Source: Nectonema munidae (taxonomy: Eukaryota > Nematomorpha > Nectonematoida > Nectonematidae). Taken from it: 64,000 bases of DNA. The position numbers and the translations under genes were made by a program. The notes under the pieces are model-generated. The model made no database searches. It was not told the DNA's origin and saw only the letters and a program-made list of their open reading frames with translations. Of the stretch, positions 58,590 to 64,000 are shown one piece after another; position 1 is the first letter of the stretch; every line of letters begins with the position of its first letter. The stretch lies in the NCBI GenBank assembly GCA_030549495.1, contig JAUIRK010000664.1, positions 147,001 through 211,000 on the forward strand, read 5' to 3'.

Positions 58590-59250
58590 AGTGTGCAGAA
58601 AAGCCGCTGTCGTGAGATTTATATTGGGCTTCTTGGGCAGTTGTTTACTAAAACTGAAATTAGCCACCAATCTTATATCTTGGGCGCCAAAAATCATAAA
58701 GATGTAATTCGGGGGTTTGGGCAAGAAGGAAGAGGACGTGGTTTCGTACTGGCTAAAGAATGTCTCTCTTCTGAATGAATTAGAGGCGGAAATAAATTAC
58801 GTAATTTGAGGAAATTGATGTCAGAGATTGACAGTGCTCGGCTACCACTTTTTCGGACATCAACAAAGACAGATAGGAGGAAATGGAGAAGTGCCGAATT
58901 ATTCGCATGGCTCGTATCTATTTCACACGGCTGATGTTGCTGCTAATTCTGGCCAAGATATATTCTTAATCGCAATGCCTTGACTAGTGAACAGTCAGTC
59001 GAACATCATCTTAATCTGGTGTAGCAAAGATGGGAGAGCCACTCGTCCATTCATCTCGCCCTATGCTTATATATGAGGGGAGACCTTTTCGACTCTTCTT
59101 TAGGATGAATGCTGAAATGCCATTATTGGACTCGTTGAGGCTTGGAAGGCAAACAGCAGGTTTTTCCACAATCACTGAGTCAGGCGAAGGCAAAGCGTCA
59201 GATTCGGACGAAAGGACTTGTGAGATTTTTTGCCCACTACTCTAAAAAGT
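58590..59250. other. GC-richer block of unknown origin inside a striatin intron
   Basis: Base composition rises clearly over the AT-rich intron, and open frames occur on both strands (for example plus 59030-59245 with HSSRPMLIYEGRPFRLFFRM). None matches a protein I know. It may be an inserted transposon fragment or an unrecognised nested exon. A TACGCCCCTGGTGTGTGTCA stretch at 59438-59459 could mark a transposon end. Confidence 0.3.
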
Positions 59251-59865
59251 TTTGCCAACTCTCATTTAATCCCTCAAGGAGCAGAATATTTAGGATTAAT
59301 CCTCTGCTTACTTCTTCAATCAAATTTTATATATTAAAGCCTCTTTTCTTCAAAGTGTTAATCCATTCTAAATGCATAAATCCAAACAAAAAATTCCATT
59401 TCAATTTTTCACCCCCTTCGAGAAAAAGCAACTTTGGATACGCCCCTGGTGTGTGTCAGGCTATAATTATTATTAGCGCTCTGGTGCTGTTGCCCCCCTG
59501 CGTTCTACGCACATAAACAACTAAAAGTATAACTTCATTTTTCTTACTTTTTTTGCAATCGAAAAACTTAAATCATCGAAATAAAACATGGCCGTTTATT
59601 TCGAGATCTAAAATTTAATTAAATCTTAATTCATGCCCGTTTATTTAAAGAAATTAGAAATGGCATTCAATTCTTATCATTAGATTAATCGTTAAATCAC
59701 GGAAAAATGCGATGCATTTAAAGACTTGGCATAAAGAAAACTGTTGATGGCGAAAGGAAAATTGAAAAGATTAACTTTACGTTATGTTCAATTTATAATA
59801 CAAATTCTACTATCGCACAACTACTTCATCTCTTTTCTTTCTTTTAATGCAAATAATGAAGTTAC

Positions 59866-60009
59866 CCTTATTCAGGTCAAAAAATTTGATGAAGTTGTCT
59901 GAAAAACCAGTAATACAGATAGGTAGAGTTATGTGCACCGTGATACACTCAATCTCACTGTGCTGAATCTTTTTCTCTTCTTCATCGTCGTTTTGAGAAA
60001 ATTTCATTT
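59866..60009 (-). CDS. STRN: Striatin-type WD40 protein, third-last exon
   Basis: A 144-base exon between TTTTTTCAG and GTAACT. It encodes EMKFSQNDDEEEKKIQH and then IECITVHITLPICITGFSDN and FIKFFDLNKG. This parallels the striatin segment I-N-R-V-V-S-H-P-T-L-P-V-T-I-T-A-H-E-D-R-H-I-K-F-F-D. The acidic insertion DDEEEEKK before it is lineage-specific. Phases match both neighbours. Confidence 0.9.
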
Positions 60010-60076
60010 CTGAAAAAACATTTCAAAATTTTTAACGTATTATTTTCCGTAGACAAGTGAATATAAAAAAAGGTAC

Positions 60077-61339
60077 CATTTGTGTCGTCGGTAAAAATTG
60101 AGATAAGTGATTCCCCTGTTGCCGCATTAAAAACATTTAGGAGTGGAGGCGAATTGCGAGAGTACGCTACTACAACGGAATTAATTTCATACGGAACATT
60201 TGCTAAGCACTTTACACAATGAGCAGAATAGTAGGAAGATTTAGAGAGGGCAGCCTTATCATCTTCACCAGATGTGCCTGTCATCAATAGAATTTCTTGT
60301 AACGAGTTTTGATTGCTGACTATGGGCACTGAAAGTGCGTGCTTATATTCTTGAATCTCGATTAAAGTGTTGTCTTGATGCGGATGATTTTTATCACAGT
60401 AACTCCAAACCAAGGGATCCGTTAAAGGGCTATTTGTTACGAGCATTTCATGAGAAATATGACAAATGTTCCACACAGGTTGATGATTTGGGATACGCAT
60501 TGAAGCCTTGGGAAGTATTTTTAAATCTTCTAAAGAGGTGAGTGTCAAGTCTTGCGGAAGTTGAGATAATGCAGTAATGTAAATGAATCCATTGACATCT
60601 CCTGAAAACAACAAATGGCCTATTTCATCGATTTCCAAAGAGATCACACTACACATATGACAACGAAGAGTGCCGAGTGATAGAATTTTAGAGGAAACAT
60701 CTGAAGTGTTAGAAGGCCACGATGATTGAGATTTTGAATTCTTTTCAGTGCATAAAGAACCAATAGTAAGGGAAGAAGCATTCCAAAACTTAACAAGGCA
60801 ATCATCTGAAGCAGAAATCACGATGGGTTGTGTCCGATGAAATATGATTGCTCGAATGACGTCAAAATGGCCTCGAAGAGTGGCTCTAGGCTGCCATTTA
60901 AAGGAGTTGCAATCAACAACACCAGACGAAAAATGCTCACTTTTGTTTGGAGTGATTGTGTTGCGTAGATTAGCTTCAACGTTCACATTGGATAGGGAAA
61001 TGTCATTCAATATTGAATTTTGATCACAAGTCATGATATTATTCCTGATTGACTTGAAATCACACGGCATCACGTCAGCAACATCATGTGATACTTTTTC
61101 GTTTTTTGGCAGGAAGGACTGTTGTTGTTCAGACATTGTTGTTGTTGAGGTTATAAAGTCTTTAGACAAAAAGTCGTATTCTGCCAAAGCTAAATCTGCT
61201 TCATCCTGACTTATAGAGGTGGATTCTTCATCGTTCAGATCTAGGAATGAAGATTCGCCAAAACTCTTTCTCACATCTCTGTGATTAGTTTGGATGTGAT
61301 TAGAAACGACATGTGATCCATTTGAAGAAGACAGCATAT
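60077..61339 (-). CDS. STRN: Striatin-type WD40 protein, large central exon
   Basis: Striatins are B''' subunits of PP2A and the scaffold of the STRIPAK kinase-phosphatase complex. This 1.26-kb exon starts after TTTTTTAG. It carries a linker with DEADLALAEYDFLSKDF, equivalent to the E-A-L-x-E-F-D-F-L segment of striatins. The first blade follows: WQPRATLRGHFDVIRAIIFH, PIVISASDDCLVKFWNASSL. Then come LRCHMCSVISLEIDEIGHLL, FSGDVNGFIYIT, PNHQPVWNICHI and an outer-blade segment ending GESLISIFTDDTN. Several blades are strongly diverged from the vertebrate sequence; the GHTDAVW motif is replaced by NHQPVW. The exon ends AATG before GTACCT and joins the next in phase 1. The gene runs off the right edge, so the N-terminal caveolin-binding and coiled-coil parts are outside. 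Confidence 0.92.
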
Positions 61340-63523
61340 CTAAAAAAGAAACAAATTATGTCCGGATTATTTATTTAAAGAGCGATTATTAATATTAGAG
61401 GCACTAGATTCATCATTTTCAATTTTAAAATTTAGATGTTTTTTACGATTCAAGGTTAAAATTTTCAGAGTTCTAATATTTCTATTTAGCAGCGCCGTAC
61501 ATATCTTTAATGGCGCCTGGGAGGATGCTAATTTGCCGCTTCTCAAAATTTCAAATAATACTTCAAACGCTTGAAATTTAATAATATAGGAATGTAGGCA
61601 TGGATAATAATGAATGAGAATAAAAAGTGAAGCAAACCATTATTATATTAAGTCAAAAATTATATCGATTAAATTTTCATTGACGATATATTAATACAAA
61701 TACATTCTGCGCCGGAACGCCACTAATATACACACTCGCATTCATCGCTTTTAGAAATGTCAAAGCGAATTTTTTCTAATTATTCAAAATAATTCCATTT
61801 TTAGATCCGTTTTTCAAAATCATATTTATTTATTTAAGATAAAATTTGGAGAAATTTTAAACTTCTAACTAAACAAGCAGAACTATAAAATGCTTCGTTA
61901 TCATCCATTGAAGCGATGTCTCAAGATAGTGAGAGGAAATTTTGAATTGTATCGAATTTTCATCTCAAAAAACAAACTTTTAAAAATGCTTCATCAACAC
62001 CCTTTCAGACACAACGCGAAACCATTGTCCCATGAAATAAAAGCGCCTGCTTTAAGTTATATAAAAACTCATTGAAAAAGAAAGGTAGATGACTGATTTA
62101 AGCTGTTCCCTGCTAAAGCTTCTTTGAAAAGTTATTCTTTAAATAAAGATCACGTTCCCCTTTTATGCATGCATATTCGTTTTCAAAGCTTTCATTGTAC
62201 TTTCTTGAGAATTCACAAACTTTACTTGTGATGCTATTTTAAAGCATGATACTTGTTAGAAAATATTTTTTGAAGCAAGAAAATTTTATGAACATTTGGA
62301 GCATGGCTTTCAAACTTGAAAGCTAGCAATAGCCTAAGGATAAGATTTAAACTTTGGGGGAATTTTTGACGGTTACATTTTTCATCTCAAAAAAAGAAAA
62401 GTTGAAACAGAGAGTTTAACTTTATTCTTTTGCTTTTTTAAATAAAATAAGGGCCAGAATTATATGAATTGTAGGGCGAATTTGTCAAGAGAAATCGAGA
62501 GTAGTGATTTAGAGTGTTTGAACGACAAAGAATATGAACTATATTAAGCATGAATGTAATGGGTATCATATGCGTTAACCTTCCCTACTTATAGATTCAT
62601 AAGTTGATATCGCATAACAAGTAATGTTAGTACTGAAGTAATTGACGGAGTTCCCAGTCAAGTTGTAGAATGAAATTCACCGTCTTTTCCATGACTGTGT
62701 TTGACAAAATGCTGATATTTCAGTTGGATTTTTCATTTACCAAATATTTGACTGGATGTTTTGTACTCACTAAAATTCGACAAAAGCATTGGACAAATGG
62801 AAAATACAAACATCTCTTTTGATACCATGGTCTCTACGAGAAAAAATCTCTTTTGATTTACAAAAAGGTAAACCTGTATAAAAAAGACCAAAAGTAAAAA
62901 AATTGAAAATCTAGTCGGCACGCGTTTTCAAAAGGTGAAAGGTATTACTGAAAATAAAGTAGTATAGTTTATGTAAATATGAACAAATTTATATAACAAT
63001 CTAAAATAATATCACTTCAATTTGCAATCTCCTATCAATGCTGCATAACTCTTTCCTGCATCCTTGAATTTTTATCATTTTGCTTTTAGAGCAGTTATCT
63101 GTCGCGCAGCTTTTCCTTCGAAAAATTATGGATAGCAATTATTTAGCTACACAGCTAAACATCCTATAAAATTCCCAAAATCATATCTCAAAATGAATAA
63201 AAGATAAACAACTAACAATGATAACTCAATATTTTTATTTAAGGGTCGAAGATGGCCTTTCTTCTCTGACTCCGACTTCAGGTTTTCACAAGATTCTGAG
63301 TACTACTGCTTCCAAACGCTTGACTCTGAAACCCTGTTTAAAAACGGGTGAGTATAATATTTAGTTTACCCAAAAAACAATTTTAAAAAAGTAAGGACGT
63401 GTCAACAAAGAATATAAATTGAAATTTGTACGAACCTCTGAAAAGCTTACAGTTAACATTTTTGTGAAATACAGACACTCGGACTTGATCTGCGTGACTA
63501 AGTTAAAAGAAGCGCGGAATTAC
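61340..63523 (-). other. Striatin intron
   Basis: A 2.2-kb GT-AG intron by the exon model above. Only short chance frames are seen, and no repeat with defined ends. Confidence 0.5.
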
Positions 63524-63865
63524 CCTTTGCATGCTCAGAAAACAAATCTTTCGCCTTCTTCAAGCTAAACTTTTCGTTTTTCGGCTGTCCTGCTGACGAC
63601 CCATCTGTTATGGTTTCGTTGAATTGACAAAGAATGTTCTCGTTACTGAAGTCATCTTTGCTGACTTCATCATCGTCGGCTTTAGCATCGTCCTCCTCTC
63701 GGAACTTACGATCTTCTTCGTAATTCGACTTCGTTTTTATATTTCGCATCATGGACAAAAGGTTGTCTTCTTCTTCTTCTTTATTTCCTTCTTTGAAATC
63801 GGAATCATCGCGCACACTGAAAGCGTTGTTAAAGGAATTTTGGTTGGAAGTCTGGTTTTGTTGCT
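63524..63865 (-). CDS. STRN: Striatin-type WD40 protein, upstream internal exon (acidic linker)
   Basis: The open stretch runs from an acceptor (AAGCTTTAG near 63866) to a donor (GCAAAGG before GTAATT) at 63524. It encodes an acidic linker: QQNQTSNQNSFNNAFSVRDD, KEEEEDNLLSMMRN, EEDDAKADDDEVSKDD and KAKDLFSEHAKG. Its phase-1 donor fits the phase of the exon at 61339, giving K-D-M-L-S-S. Low-complexity linkers are poorly conserved, so membership in the striatin gene is inferred from strand, phase and position. The next upstream exon is outside the window. Confidence 0.6.
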
Positions 63866-64000
63866 CTAAAGCTTAAAAGCAATCATTGATAATAAATATA
63901 ACAAATATTTAGGATAGAAAAATATTTTTTGACGAAAGAATGTACCCAAATTATATGACAATAAATTTTTCTAATAAAAAATAAATTTTGGAACGATTCA

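Noticed and set aside
60335-60541. Plus-strand frame inside the striatin region
   Set aside because: It is antisense to the WD40 exon, which has consistent splice phases and family similarity.

Overview
The window is AT-rich eukaryotic DNA with spliced protein genes, long introns, microsatellites and dense transposon debris. It contains no operons and no bacterial features. The host genes and repeat types fit an invertebrate. The abundance of short TIR elements, piggyBac, hAT, MULE and LINE copies recalls a copepod-like arthropod genome, but that is an impression from family content and not a demonstrated assignment.

Four host genes are supported. (1) A first coding exon of a TGF-beta/BMP-type ligand lies on the minus strand at about 3.0-3.3 kb, with a TATA box just upstream; the rest of this gene is not recognised inside the window. 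(2) EMG1/NEP1, the 18S rRNA pseudouridine N1-methyltransferase, lies on the plus strand at 32.5-35.0 kb in two exons with an in-phase intron. (3) YIPF6, a Golgi Yip1-family membrane protein, lies on the minus strand at 41.6-42.2 kb as a single complete exon. (4) A striatin-type WD40 scaffold of the STRIPAK complex lies on the minus strand from 55.7 kb to the right edge. Five exons can be joined in phase; the N-terminal exons lie beyond the window.

Between these genes is mobile DNA. From 4 to 13.4 kb, two inverted 15-bp minisatellite arrays bracket a two-gene DNA transposon, an internally deleted LINE and a FLYWCH/MULE transposase relic. From 20.2 to 24.7 kb is a LINE whose ORF2 is split by an element carrying a 151-bp tandem array. 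From 25.1 to 25.8 kb is a non-autonomous hAT element with an 8-bp target duplication and a long internal hairpin. From 26.4 to 29.4 kb is a piggyBac element with both ends, flanked by TTAT rather than TTAA. From 29.7 to 31.7 kb are inverted hAT-like ends and a tRNA-derived SINE. At 37.4-38.1 kb is the 3' end of a Penelope-like element with a GIY-YIG domain. At 46.1-48.8 kb is a broken Ty3/gypsy fossil, at 49.7-50.9 kb a hAT (DUF4371-type) transposase relic, and at 51.1-52.3 kb a second, inverted 151-bp array element.

The most unusual structures are the dispersed TTAA-linked element that carries the 151-bp array (with a 59-bp miniature relative in the EMG1 intron), the two near-perfect hairpins, the piggyBac copy with TTAT flanks, and the inverted 15-bp arrays around the 9-kb transposon cluster. 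Long stretches (1-3.0, 14.9-20.2, 38.5-41.3 and 42.3-45.9 kb) hold nothing I can name.
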